The notes under the pieces are model-generated. The model saw nothing but the letters and a program-made list of their open reading frames with translations. It was not told the origin of the DNA and did no database searches. The translations under genes were made by a program, and so were the position numbers. A stretch of DNA of 64,000 nt from Paulinella micropora (Eukaryota > Cercozoa > Imbricatea > Euglyphida): NCBI GenBank assembly GCA_009731375.1, contig BJOX01000027.1, positions 1,278,792-1,342,791 on the forward strand, in the 5' to 3' direction. Positions 1 to 10,645 of the stretch are shown here, piece by piece (position 1 is the stretch's first letter; each line of letters starts with the position of its first letter).

Positions 1-55
<55 letters not shown>

Positions 56-117
56 AGGTGTTGCCAGGCCTGGTAGACTTGCGAGAGAGAGAGAGAGAGA
101 GAGAGAGATAGATAGAT

Positions 118-208
<91 letters not shown>

Positions 209-644
209 AGGTGCTGCCATGCTTGGTAAACTTGCAGCGCTGTGGCGCCGGAGGGTAGTCCGGGAATAGAAGAAGACGCCATGGTCTGTGCGTGCGTGTA
301 TGTATTACTACTCTTACTACTCTTACTCCTTACTCTTACTCCTTACTCTTACTCTTACTTCTTCTTACTTTCATCCTTAATTACTTCTTGATCTTATTCC
401 CTGTATGTATGTATGTATGTATGTAATAATAATAATAATATTATAATAATAATAATAATAATAGTGTATCTAGTGTATCTCCTGCCAATTGCTGAGCCAA
501 AAGGCCATGTGCATCCAGTCCTCCATTCCATAAGGAAAGTCTCCACACCAATCGGTGGAATAAAGGAAGTGACGGCATAGAACATTACTCTAGGAGCTTT
601 ATACCAATCAGCCCATGGAAAGGACCGATGGCCTATGTACTCCC

Positions 645-734
<90 letters not shown>

Positions 735-894
735 TGGATAGAAATAAGGATGAGAACACGAAGAATGCGATGAGAATAAGAATAGATAGGAATAATGAAG
801 ATGAGTAAGAGTAAGAGTAAGAGTAAGAGTAAGAGTAAGAGTAAGAGTAAGAGTAAGAGTAAGAGTATGTGTGTGCTGGTGCTTGTGTTAGCAG

Positions 895-931
895 GCGGAT
901 GATCCGTTTGTGGATGCGGATGTGGCTGAAT
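895..931 (+). CDS. Candidate 37-nt micro-exon (ADDPFVDADVAE)
   Basis: A 37-nt island is preceded by an acceptor-like TTGTGTTAGCAG and followed at once by GTAAGAGTAAG, a near-ideal donor that opens the GTAAGA microsatellite. It would encode ADDPFVDADVAE plus one base. I do not recognise the protein. Support is only the splice-site context and the second copy at 1310-1346. Confidence 0.35.
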
Positions 932-1309
932 GTAAGAGTAAGAGTAAGAGTAAGAGTAAGAGTTAGAGTAAGAGTAAGAGTAAGAGTAAGAGTAAGAGTA
1001 AGAGTAAGAGTAAGCGTAAGAGTAAGAGTAAGAGTAAGAGTAAGAGTAAGAGTAAGAGTAAGAGTAAGAGTAAGTAAGAGTAAGAGTAAGAGTAAGAGTA
1101 AGAGTAAGAGGAAGAGGAAGAGTAAGAGGAAGAGTAAGAGTAAGAGTAAGAGTAAGAGTGAAAGAATAAGATGGAGTAAGAGTAAGAGTGAAAGAGTAAG
1201 AGCAAGAGCAACAGTAAGAGTAAGAGTAAGAGTAAGAGTAAGAGTAAGAGTAAGAGTAAGAGTAAGAGTCAGAGTATGTGTGTGCTCGGGGTGGTGCTTG
1301 TGTTAGCAG

Positions 1310-1346
1310 GCGGATGATCCGTTTGTGGATGCGGATGTGGCTGAAT
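1310..1346 (+). pseudogene. Second copy of the micro-exon, donor lost
   Basis: The 37 nt and the upstream acceptor context are identical to 895-931, but the next bases are ATATG, so the GT donor is missing. This looks like a duplicated exon that lost its donor, or a repeat unit carried along by microsatellite expansion. Confidence 0.3.
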
Positions 1347-2856
1347 ATATGTTTTCTTTTGTCTTGCGTGCCCCATATGCTGATGTTGCAGATTAGATGT
1401 GAAGAGTAAGAGTAAGAGTAGTAAGAGTAAGAGTAAGAGTAAGAGTGAGAGTAAGAGTAAGAGTAAGAGTAAGAGTAAGAGTAAGAGTAAGAGTAAGAGT
1501 AAGTAAGAATAAGAATAAGAGTAAGAATAAGAAGAATGAAATAAGATAAGAATAAGAATAAGAATGAGAAAGAAAAAGAAAAAGAGTAAGAGTAAGAGTA
1601 AGAATAAATAAAAATAAGAATAAGAATAAGAAGAATTAAAATAAGATAAGAATAAGAATAATAAGAATAAGAATAAGAATAAGAATAAGAATAAGAATAA
1701 GAATAAGAATAAGAATAAGAATAAGAATAAGAATAAGAATAAGAATAAGAATAAGAATAAGAATAAGAATAAGAATAAGAAAAAGACAAAGACAAAGACA
1801 AAGACAAAGAGATAAAGACAAAGACAAGGACAAGGACAAAGACAAGGACAAAGACAAAGACAAAGACTCTTACTCTTACTCTTCTCTTACTCTTACTCTT
1901 ACTCTTACTCTTACTCTTACTCTTACTCTTACTCTTACTCTTACTCTTACTCTGACTCTTACTCTTACTCTTACTCTTACTCCTACTCTTACTCATTCTC
2001 ATTCTGACAAAGAATAAGAATAAGAATAATAAGAATAAGAATAAGAATAAGAATAGAATAAGAATAAGAATAAGAATAAGAATAAGAATAAGAATAAGAA
2101 TAAGAATAAGAATAAGAATAAGAATAAGAATAAGAATAAGAATGAGAATGAGAATGAGAATAAGAATAAGAATAAGAATAAGAATAAGAATAAGAATAAG
2201 AATAAGGATAAGAATAAGAATAAGAATAAGAGATCTAATAAGAATAAGAATAAGAATAAGAATAAGAATAAGAATAAGAATAAGAATAATAATAAGAATA
2301 AGAATGAGAATAAGAATAAGAATAAGAATAAGAATAAGAATAAGAATAAGAATAAGAATAAGAATAAGAATAAGAATAAGAAGAAAATACTTAAGAAGAA
2401 TAAGAATAGGAATGAGTGCTAAGAATAAGAATAGGAATGAGTGCTAAGAATAAGAATAAGAAAGTACTTAAGAAGAATAAAAATAGGAATGAGTGCAAGA
2501 ACAAGAACAAGACTTAGAACGAGAAAAAGAACAAAATTTGAATCAGAATGCAAAAAAGAAAAGGAAAAAGAAGAAAGAGTAGAAAGTAAGTAGTAAGAAA
2601 AGAAAACGAGACTGAACAGGAAAAAAAATAATAATAATAAAGAATGAAGAAATTCGAAATAAGAAAAAGAAAAAAGAAACAGAATGCCCTTTCTTTCGCG
2701 GTTTTTGACTGTTTGCAGTTTAGAAAATTGAATATCAATGGCGGGCCGCTGTCTAAATCCCGGAATAGTCTACGTATTTAATGGTATATGGAAAGATGGC
2801 CCGGCCTTGCCTGATTGAGCAACGCATTTTATTGCCGTGAAATTGAGACTTCCGTC

Positions 2857-2937
2857 ATAAATGAAATTCAACGGGTTCTGCAGTGATTAACCAAAGCAGC
2901 GTGAGGGCAAGCACCATGTCCTCACTGATTATGTGGT
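2857..2937 (-). CDS. Exon-like segment, DHIISEDMVLALT
   Basis: On the minus strand an acceptor-like CGATACAAG precedes a short open stretch encoding DHIISEDMVLALT and about 13 more residues. The same segment recurs on the plus strand at 50990-51026 with acceptor CGATACAG, and both copies lie beside a TACA/TATG microsatellite. Recurrence with a preserved acceptor suggests a real exon, perhaps from the LRR gene family next door. No donor is obvious. Confidence 0.35.
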
Positions 2938-2948
2938 CTTGTATCGTC

Positions 2949-3107
2949 ATACATACATACATACATACACATATACATACATACATATATGCATACATAC
3001 ATAACATACATACATACCATACATACGTGCATATGTACATGCATACATAAAATTACATACATACATACATACATACATATCTACATACATACATACATAC
3101 ATACATA
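2949..3107. repeat. (TACA)n microsatellite, left Polinton flank
   Basis: A TACA/CATA tract with the interruption ACATACCATACATACGTGCA. The same interrupted block is at 54400-54440 and, inverted, near 50890-50925. The Polinton is inserted in this tract. Confidence 0.9.
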
Positions 3108-3420
3108 ACTACTATAGGTACCACTAGGACAGTTATCTTTTATATAAAATAAGCCTATTTTCATATAAATTCATCTTACTATTAATTTCAATAAAAATAT
3201 ACATGATTTCATCCAAATTCAATACAAGCATTCTTAATCAATAAATACTGCTATTTGAATTTCTCTCAAACTCTAAAAAAAAAAGATAACTCATCTATCT
3301 TTTGCCAAGTAAACACTGAGAGATATCAAAACATGTTTCTTAATTTTTCTTGCTGTCCTGAACTTAGTTATCTTTTTTGAAAAAGTGAAAAGTCCTCTCC
3401 TATTGCGAGTTTGATTAATT
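3108..3420 (+). repeat. Polinton left terminal inverted repeat
   Basis: This 313-bp stretch matches the reverse complement of 24219-24532 with scattered substitutions and small indels. For example the right copy has CACTATAGG where the left has CACTAGG. Homology ends at TTGATTAATT. It is AT-rich and contains no gene. Confidence 0.95.
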
Positions 3421-3515
3421 TCCATTTATATATATAATATATATATATATATATAAAATAAAAATATTTTTGGAAAAATTATATTCTAATCAATATATGT
3501 CGAACACCATCGATT

Positions 3516-6500
3516 ATGGGGTGGCACACATGGAACCTAGACAAACTTAGAGATGCAAATATAACATTCCAAATAAGGCAGAACAAGTTGTATGTGAAAA
3601 AGCCTAATGGTAGTAGGTTTTACGACATAACAACAACAAGGGGAGCACTATCAGACCCTGAAATGTTTTATTCTGAACCTGAGCGAAAACAAAGGGAACG
3701 AAAATATGTTGAACCACAAGTAATTGAGTTCAATGGCTATAAACTAATAAGGATAGACACTGAACACAAACTACCTGTGGGGCAATCGGTATATACTATA
3801 AAATTAAGTAAATCAATGTCTCAAAAAGTGAAAAAGTTTCCATTAGAGTGCATCATTGGTATGATCGGATCTATAATTGAATACTTTAAAACACTTTACA
3901 AAGACAATGACTTAATACAAATACGTATTAGTGCTATTCCTTCAACTTGGAATGTACAAAACCAAAAATTAATAAAAGTAAAAGATTTCAATTTAGAAGA
4001 TATACTGACTAGATTAGAATCTATACTGCAATCAAACGACGAAAACTATATGGACGAAGAAGGAGCAACAATGGAACTTATTAATTTCAATTTTGTGGGT
4101 GTAAGGATCCCTGAAGGAGGAGCAAGATTGAAGGCAATAACAGAAACAGACATGTATAAAAAGAAATGTTAATACGAATAAACAATGACGACAACATATG
4201 TTTGGCAAGGGTAATCGTTGTAGCGAAAGCAAAGATTGAGGAACACACGAAATACGAGCAAATCAGAAAAGGACGCAGAATCCAAGACGAACTGGCAAAC
4301 AAACTACATGAGGAGGCTGGTGTCATGAAAGATTTATGTGTGCTTTCTGAAATTAGTGAGTTTGCTAAGCATATAGACTACAACATTGTTATTGTTGAAT
4401 ATCCAGACAAAATCATATATAAGACTGAGATGAAGGACAAAAAATATATATACATACTAAAAACAATGAACCATTACGACACCATAACAAGTATGAAAGC
4501 ATTCTTATCAAAACGAAACTTTTGCGAGAAATGTATGAAGCGATACAAACACAATCACGCATGTGCATTCAAATGTAATATATGTCAAACCGATGGATGT
4601 AAAGGATATGACAATATTTCAAAATGGAAAATGTGCAATGAGTGTAATAGAAAGTTTCCTAATGATGAATGTTTCAATAATCATTAACAAAATAAGTTAT
4701 GCGACACAAAGAAAAAATATATCACTTGTGCTAAGACTTACAAAGGAGAACATAAATGTGGATATGAAAAATGTAAGAACTGCAAAGAACTACAACCTCT
4801 ATCGCACCAATGTGAGTTAAAGAAAACATGAACCATCAACCAAATATGTATTCTTTGATTTTGAAGCAAATCAAGAGACAGGAACACATATTATCAATCA
4901 TTCTGATAGTCAATATTTCGATGAAAGGGGCCCCGTCCCTTTCCAAACCAAAGGTGGGGGTATGGTAGGGGGTGAAACCCCATCCGACAGCACACAAATA
5001 ATACATAAAAACATTGAACAATTCTGTGAGTGGGCGTTGGGTGTAAAACATAAAGGTTATACATTCATAGCACATAATGCACGGGGATATGATTGTCAAT
5101 TTGTATTGAAATGGATGATTGAAAAATACATAACTCCATTTGTGATATATGAAGGTGGAAAAATAATGATGATGTCTATTGGTAATGGGAAAGAACAGAT
5201 TAGATTTATAGATAGTCTATCTTTCCTTACTATGCATTTATCTGATTTTCCTGATACATTTGGACTTACAGAATTAAAGAAAAGATATTTTCCTCACTTT
5301 TTCAATAAACAGACAACCAATCATACATAGGGAATATGCCAGACAAAGATGACTATGGTTATAACTCATTTTCAAAGAAGAAAAGAGATGATTTTCTAAA
5401 GTGGTATGATGAACAAAAAAGCAAAGTATTTGATTTCAATAAAGAAATGATTGAATATTGTCATAGTGATGTAGATATACTAAGACGGGGGTGTATTGAG
5501 TTTAGGAAACAATTTATGGAGTTTGGTATTGATCCATTTCAATACACTACAATTGCATCTGCATGTATGGCACTATTCAAAGCAAACTACATGCCTGAGG
5601 ACAGCATAGCAGTCATACCAACAAACAGAACAGACAAAGCAAAAACAAGTCGTATGTGTGTGGAATGGTTAGCATACAGAGAAAAAAGGACAATGCCAAA
5701 ATTCAACATGGTCTAAATGGTAAAGAAAAAATACTAAACTTACCCAAAGGTGTGAAAGCCTACTTAGACTGATATGACGAAAAGACAAAAATTGCATATG
5801 AGTTCCATGGTTGTTATTGGCACGGGTGTCCTGAGTGTTTCAATGGAAATGAACTAAACAGAGAAAGGTCTGTGAATAAAACATTTGGACAACTATACAA
5901 AGAAACTAAACTACGCGAAACTTTAATAAGTCAACATCCGGAAGTTAGTCAATTAATAACAATATGGGGGTGTCAATGGAACAGGATACGAACAAAGGAA
6001 GAATTCAAAGGAGCAATAGAAGAGACATTAATTGAGCAAGAAGCAATCAATCCACGACATGCTATGTTTGGTGGAAGGACGAATGCTCTATCTCTATACT
6101 GGAAATCTATGAGTGAATATCAGTATGCCAAGTATATAGATGTGTGCTCTCTCTATCCGACGGTTATGTACTATGACCCCTATCCTGTGAAACACCACAA
6201 AGCAATAAGAGGAAAAGAGGCATATGATATGTTGAATAATAAAACAGCATTTGGCATAGCAAAAATAAAAATACTACCACCTAGAGGACTAATTCACCCA
6301 GTCCTTCCATGTCAAGATAGAGGAAAGATGATGTATTATCTATGTAATAAATGTGGCAAGGAAGGATTACAGGACAAAAGTCAGCACACTGACGAGGACA
6401 GAATACTGACAGGCACATGGGCAACACCACTTATTTACAAAGCAATCCAAAAAGGCTACAGACTTATTAAAACTTATGAATTATGGCATTGGAATGAGCA

Positions 6501-7518
6501 GACAACTGAACTATTCAAAGAATATATTAAGACCTTTCTAAGAGTGAAACAGGAATCAAGTGGATATCCATCAAATGTAATAACAGAAGAAGACAAAGAC
6601 AATTACATTAAGGACTATGAAGAAAAAATGAAAATTAAATTAGATAAAAGCAGGATTGAAAAGAATGAAGGTAGAAGGGCTGTGGCAAAACTCTGTCTAA
6701 ACTCACTATTGGGAAAATTTGGACAACAAAACAACAAGACACAAACAAAAATAGTAAGGAGTGAAGCAGAACCATACAAAATACTAAACGACAAGAAGAT
6801 AAATGAAGTATCTATCAATATGATAAACAAAGAATGCCTAGAACTTTCATACAACCTACACCCTGAAAAAGTATCTGACCCCTACAATACAAATATCTGT
6901 GTAGCACTATTTACAACAGCACATGCGCAAATGAGATTGTATGATATGATGGACAGATTAGGTAGAGTGTTATATCACGACACAGACAGCGTAATTTATT
7001 CCGTAGATGAGAAAGAAGGACAAACAACAATACCGACTGGTGATTTATTGGGACAAAGGACAGACGAATTGATAGATAAAAAGACAAAGATAAGCAGAAA
7101 GATAACAACATTTATTGGAGCAGGACCTAAATCATACTGCTACATACTAAATGATGGAACAACCAAAATGAAATTAAAAGGATTTTCAATGAATTACGAG
7201 ACTTGTAAAAAATTGAACTTGGTTAATATGTTTAGTATCATAAGCAATGGATTGAAAGTACAAGACACTGAACTATCTAAAAAGGCATACGAAGAATTAG
7301 AAGACCTACTAGAAACAAAAGGAGAAAAGTGTATAGCAAAGAATGTAGCAGAGGCTGGAAATGTAATCATACACACCAACAGCAAAATAACAAGAAACAA
7401 AAAGACAAAAACAATTAAGTCAGACCATTTACAAAAGATATTTTCATTTACTTACACTAAAAGAGTAATTCAACCTCTAAAAGAAAACCAGATTACGACA
7501 TTACCATACGGATACTAA
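3516..7518 (+). pseudogene. Protein-primed family B DNA polymerase, frameshifted
   Basis: Replicates the element DNA from a protein primer. The reading frame is spread over several segments. The N-terminal part (3516-4172) has no recognised motif, then a Cys/His-rich zinc region follows (about 4500-4830). The 3'-5' exonuclease motifs are FFDFEA (about 4852-4869), HNARGYDCQF (about 5080) and YCHSDVDIL (about 5456). The Polinton-typical CYWHGCPEC lies near 5815. The polymerase domain (5872-7518) has motif A DVCSLYPTVM, motif B KLCLNSLLGKFG and motif C HDTDS. Frame breaks or stops are near 4170, 4687, 4830, 5328, 5716 and 5770. Catalytic residues remain, so decay may be recent or partly sequencing error. 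A GC-rich insertion lies at 4924-4983. Confidence 0.93.
4924..4983 (+). repeat. GC-rich hairpin repeat inside the polymerase gene
   Basis: A GC-rich block containing GTCCCTTTCCAAACC and GGGGGTATGGTAGGGGGT, with self-complementary GGGGT/ACCCC arms, sits in otherwise AT-rich coding sequence. An inverted relative lies at 16979-17037. Confidence 0.7.
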
Positions 7519-7689
7519 GCAAAAAAAAGGAATTTTAAAAAAAAAGAGAAAAAAAGAAGAAAAAAAAGGCATCTGGCAAAGAGTGGTTTAAGAGTAAGCA
7601 GTGGGAGTTGAACCGCCGACAATGACGGACGACACCACCAACTTACTAATTTTACCACCCATAACCAAGACAGAGAACAAATAAATTTT
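7519..7689. other. AT-rich intergenic stretch
   Basis: Sequence between the polymerase stop and the next reading frame. A-rich tracts are followed by a unique segment (7585-7665) with a weak tRNA-like look on the minus strand that does not fold into a convincing tRNA. Confidence 0.5.
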
Positions 7690-8306
7690 TTGCGTAGTGC
7701 TTGCTTCGGTTTCGTTTTTTTCCTTGCGCAATGTTATCACATGTTTTTTTTTGCGCAAAGTGATCTGAGAACCAAAGAATTCTTGGATCCCCGACCACTT
7801 TTCTGTCTCGCAGTTCTTCTTGAAGAGATGAGCAACTTTGTTGATGATGAAGCCAAAGAGGATAATGAAATTTCTAGCGAAAGTGAGTTAGAAATAGAAA
7901 GAGAAGAAAATATTGGATTGATTATTATTCTGACAAGACAAGTAAGACGACAAAAAAGGACAAAATATTTTTGGAAACTAAGAAAAAAAACTTGTCCAAA
8001 AAAATAAGATTATTGAAACGAGAACTTAACGATGTCGAATCAAGACTGGAAGCAGTTAATCAGAGAGATGAGGAACTGAAAGAAGACAAAAGACGAATTG
8101 AAGAGGAGAGAAAAGTTAAAAGGCAGAGAATTAGAAAGGAAAAAGAGACCAAAAAAGAAATAGCATTTTTTGAAAGATGGTTAGAAAAAAATAAATTTCC
8201 AATGTCCCGTCAAGAGGAAAATTACGCAAGAAATTTGATTGGTGGCGGGAAAACATTTGAGGAAGTTATTGTCAAGTATAAATTGTATATTGAAGGAGTA
8301 AGGTAG
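7690..8306 (+). CDS. Coiled-coil protein in two overlapping frames
   Basis: Two overlapping frames, 7690-8007 and 7971-8306, together make one acidic then strongly charged helical protein. The second part has long Lys/Glu/Arg heptads (RELNDVESRLEAVNQRDEEL) and a C-terminal segment with SRQEENYARNLIGGGKTFEE. The overlap lies in an A-rich run, which suggests one gene with a frameshift. An ATG at 7828 (MSNFVDDEAKED) is a more natural start than the hydrophobic upstream stretch. No family is recognised. It sits between polymerase and integrase in the early-gene half. Confidence 0.6.
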
Positions 8307-8415
8307 GGTTGTGTGATCTGTGCTGTCTGACTACCTGCCCACTTCTCATCAATGAACATGACACACATTTCACAACAACATAAAAGCACACTTATTACTA
8401 GGCAACAAAAAAAAA

Positions 8416-9061
8416 TTGTTTTATTTACGAAATTATTTATTTACGAAAACAAAAAAACAAAAAAAAAGGCTTCAAGGCACTGCCCACACATTATTTTTTT
8501 GTGCTTTTTGGTGTGGGGCAGGTACAATCCCGCCAAAGAAGAAGTCTCCTTCCAAGCCGACTGCTGAGGAACATACTGAGGAGACAACTGCGGTTGTTGC
8601 CGAAGTTCCTGCCGATGTTCCTGCCGAAGTTCCTGCCGAAGTTCCAACCACCCCTGACGCCAAGCATCCGTCTCACGAAGACCCTGTTGCTCAGGCCGAG
8701 GTTGAGCGTAAAGCAAAAAATGTGAGTCCTTTCGATAAGATGGGGGGAGCAAAGGTGAAGGAGGATGAGGCTGTAAAGTATTGGGAAGAGAAAAAAGTTT
8801 TTGTCAAGATTGCCAACAAGTACGACGAGCCTGACAAAGTGTGTGAGTATAAAGTTCCGGATTGCAAAGAAGGAGTTTTGATGGCGAGCCCGGGGAAAAT
8901 AGACCATTACCAAAGTGGCACTCGGAGACGACGGGGTGATAAGGGTTTTCATATCTTGGTCGGCTTTGAAGGGCTACTATATTCACGAGAAGCGTCCGTT
9001 CTACACTAAGGCTGCTCTATATCATTCCGATATTTCCACACCTAATCGCAAAAAGAAATAA
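8416..9061 (+). CDS. Unknown basic protein with VPAEVP repeats, frameshifted
   Basis: An N-terminal low-complexity region repeats V-P-A-E/D (8599-8646). A conserved-looking C-terminal domain follows (YWEEKKVFVKIANKYDEPDK, then GKIDHYQSGTRRRRGDKGFH). The open frame ends at 9009, but another frame continues sensibly from about 8970 (GYYIHEKRPFYTKAALYH) to a TAA at 9059-9061, so one indel is likely. GC content and codon use resemble the capsid gene. The true start is unclear: the conserved part begins near GTIPPKKKSPS at 8521. It converges with the integrase gene, ending 6 bp from it. No homologous family is recognised. Confidence 0.55.
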
Positions 9062-9066
9062 AAAGA

Positions 9067-9973
9067 CTACAAGTCCATTATTTCTTTTTTCTTCCTTCGT
9101 CGGGAAGAAGTTCTAATGTTGGCGGAGTCTATCTCCTCTCGTTTAAGTAAATGCTTTGTTTGCTTATCTTTAGTTAGTTGTTTCAGTTCTTTATTAATAT
9201 CTGTCTCTTCCGGATCGTCGGTAGCGTCAGTCTTTAATAAATGTCTAGGTGGTACAACATCATCATTTGTTAATAAAATCCGATATCCCTTACGGGCTCC
9301 AAGTCTTTCCTCCCTTTTCTAGAATGTGTTTCTTGTTCAACTTTCTAACTCTGTCTCCTTCTTTGAAACTAAATAAATATTTATCAACATATCTATGTTG
9401 TTGGCTTATATCATTTCCTTTAAACACATCAATTGGTGCCGCCTTAATCGCTGAATGTTCTTTCTTGTTATAATAATAAACAACATCTTCAATATAACTT
9501 ATCCAATCAAAATTACGATTAAAAGCCCATAATACATGTAATCTTTCTCTTAGTGTTCTAACAAATCTATCAACAATACATAACGAATTATGATCTCCTA
9601 CTTCAACCATAAATTGTTCAATACCATTATTTCTCATCCACTCACCAACAGCACCTTTAAACTCCCCACCATTGTCCGATATGTATGCTTTAGGCTTTGG
9701 TAATTTCTTGAGGGCATCTAAAACGGTGGTTAAAAATTTATTTTTTATAGGTATCGCATAAGCATAACGACTATGAATATCAATCCAAATAAGAGCAAAA
9801 TTATAAATTTTATTTTTTGTAGCAACCTTACTCATATCCATTAAATCAATATTAACCATATCTAATACCTTCTCAGCCCATATTGTCGTTCCTCTAGTCC
9901 TCGGTTTAGTCTGACGAAATAATTCTTGTGCGGTGTTCGCAAGTTGAATATTATTATTTTCACTTATGATATT
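9067..9973 (-). pseudogene. Retroviral-type (rve) integrase, frameshifted near its end
   Basis: Inserts the element into host DNA through a DDE-type strand-transfer reaction. The core lies at 9859-9290: MVNIDLMDMS and WIDIHSRYAYAIP, then SDNGGEF, then VDRFVRTLRERL with the candidate catalytic Glu. Open sequence extends upstream to about 9973 (LANTAQELFRQTKPRTRG), as expected before the core. The frame stops at 9290 after KTWSP. Another frame continues from LGARKGYRILLTNDDVVPPR to a basic tail and TAG at 9067, so one indel separates core and tail. Integrase on the opposite strand from the capsid genes is common in Polintons. Confidence 0.9.
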
Positions 9974-10492
9974 TTAGAACTTTAGAAAAAACTTTTCTGC
10001 TTCCTTACTTTTTTCTTTATTCTTTGGTGTATTGTTATATACATTAACTGATATTTTTTCACTTAGTTTTTTACCGCCTCTCTGTTTTACTCCTGTTGTT
10101 TCATAATCCTCGCTTTCTTCACTCTCACTTTCTTCTTCTTCGCTGTCATTCTCCTGCTTCTTGGGTTGTGGTGCTTTCTTTGTGTTTTTCTTCTTGGGCT
10201 TTTTGGCATTCTTTTTTATCTTTCTAAGCATATGATTTGCAATAACCTCAGACATATCAATTTCGCTATCGCTTTCGCTTGATTCATCTTCAATCTCAGG
10301 ATTTTTAAGTATCTCTTTCGCAACACCAACTTCAGCATCCGTCTCAATAAGTTCTTCCACTGATGCTTCTTTCAGTTCCCCCTTCTTGCGGAGCCGTTCG
10401 CGAGCCCATTCGTCCTTTCGCCGTTCAGCATTTTCTCTATTTGCTTGAACTGCTTTCTTCCAGTTTTCCTTTGATGCTTCCTTTGACTGCAT
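9974..10492 (-). CDS. Highly charged protein of unknown function
   Basis: 172 residues, starting MQSKEASKENWKKAVQANRE, with alternating basic (KKNAKKPKKKNTKKAPQPKK) and acidic-serine (DSEEEESESEESED) blocks. It is probably disordered, with a helical N-terminus. It lies immediately upstream of integrase on the same strand and may share its transcript. A nuclear or DNA-associated role is possible but not shown. Its start faces the fibre gene, leaving a 153-bp AT-rich divergent promoter region. Confidence 0.6.
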   Translation of the reverse strand: MQSKEASKENWKKAVQANRENAERRKDEWARERLRKKGELKEASVEELIETDAEVGVAKEILKNPEIEDESSESDSEIDMSEVIANHMLRKIKKNAKKPKKKNTKKAPQPKKQENDSEEEESESEESEDYETTGVKQRGGKKLSEKISVNVYNNTPKNKEKSKEAEKFFLKF

Positions 10493-10613
10493 TGATTACC
10501 GACGAATGATATTACACAAAATAATTGTATTTTTTGTTAGTATAATTTAACAAAAATAAAAAATTAAAAATAATTAATTGAAACTTTTAGAAAAGTTTAA
10601 CAAAAAAGATTTT

Positions 10614-10645
10614 GCTCAAAGATTTTTCAAAATCTTTGATATACA
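10614..10645 (+). promoter_or_regulatory. Palindromic promoter-like motif before the fibre gene
   Basis: GCTCAAAGATTTTTCAAAATCTTTG is followed by ATATACA and then the ATG. The core CAAAGATTTT-N2-AAAATCTTTG is an inverted repeat. The same motif precedes the gene at 15745. Confidence 0.65.

Larger units (their letters stand above)
1..2500. repeat. Microsatellite block: (AG)n, (TAA)n, (GTAAGA)n, (AAGAAT)n
   Basis: Dinucleotide AG tracts fill most of the first 205 bases. A TAA tract lies at about 643-733, GTAAGA hexamers at about 805-1500, AAGAAT hexamers at about 1500-1780 and 2010-2400, and the reverse complement TTACTC at about 1866-1990. Long open frames here are repeat translations (Ser-Tyr, Arg-Val, Arg-Ile) and not genes. 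Short unique islands at 53-85, 208-300, 480-640, 870-935 and 1285-1400 interrupt the repeats. The GTAAGA unit equals a strong 5' splice-site consensus. Confidence 0.95.

Noticed and set aside
644-2450. Long open frames in the first 2.4 kb (e.g. a 452-residue Ser/Tyr protein)
   Set aside because: They are direct translations of hexamer and trinucleotide microsatellites that have no stop codon in several frames on both strands.
7585-7665. tRNA-like sequence on the minus strand of the Polinton
   Set aside because: A GGTTCAACTCC-like T-loop is visible, but T-stem and acceptor pairing fail.
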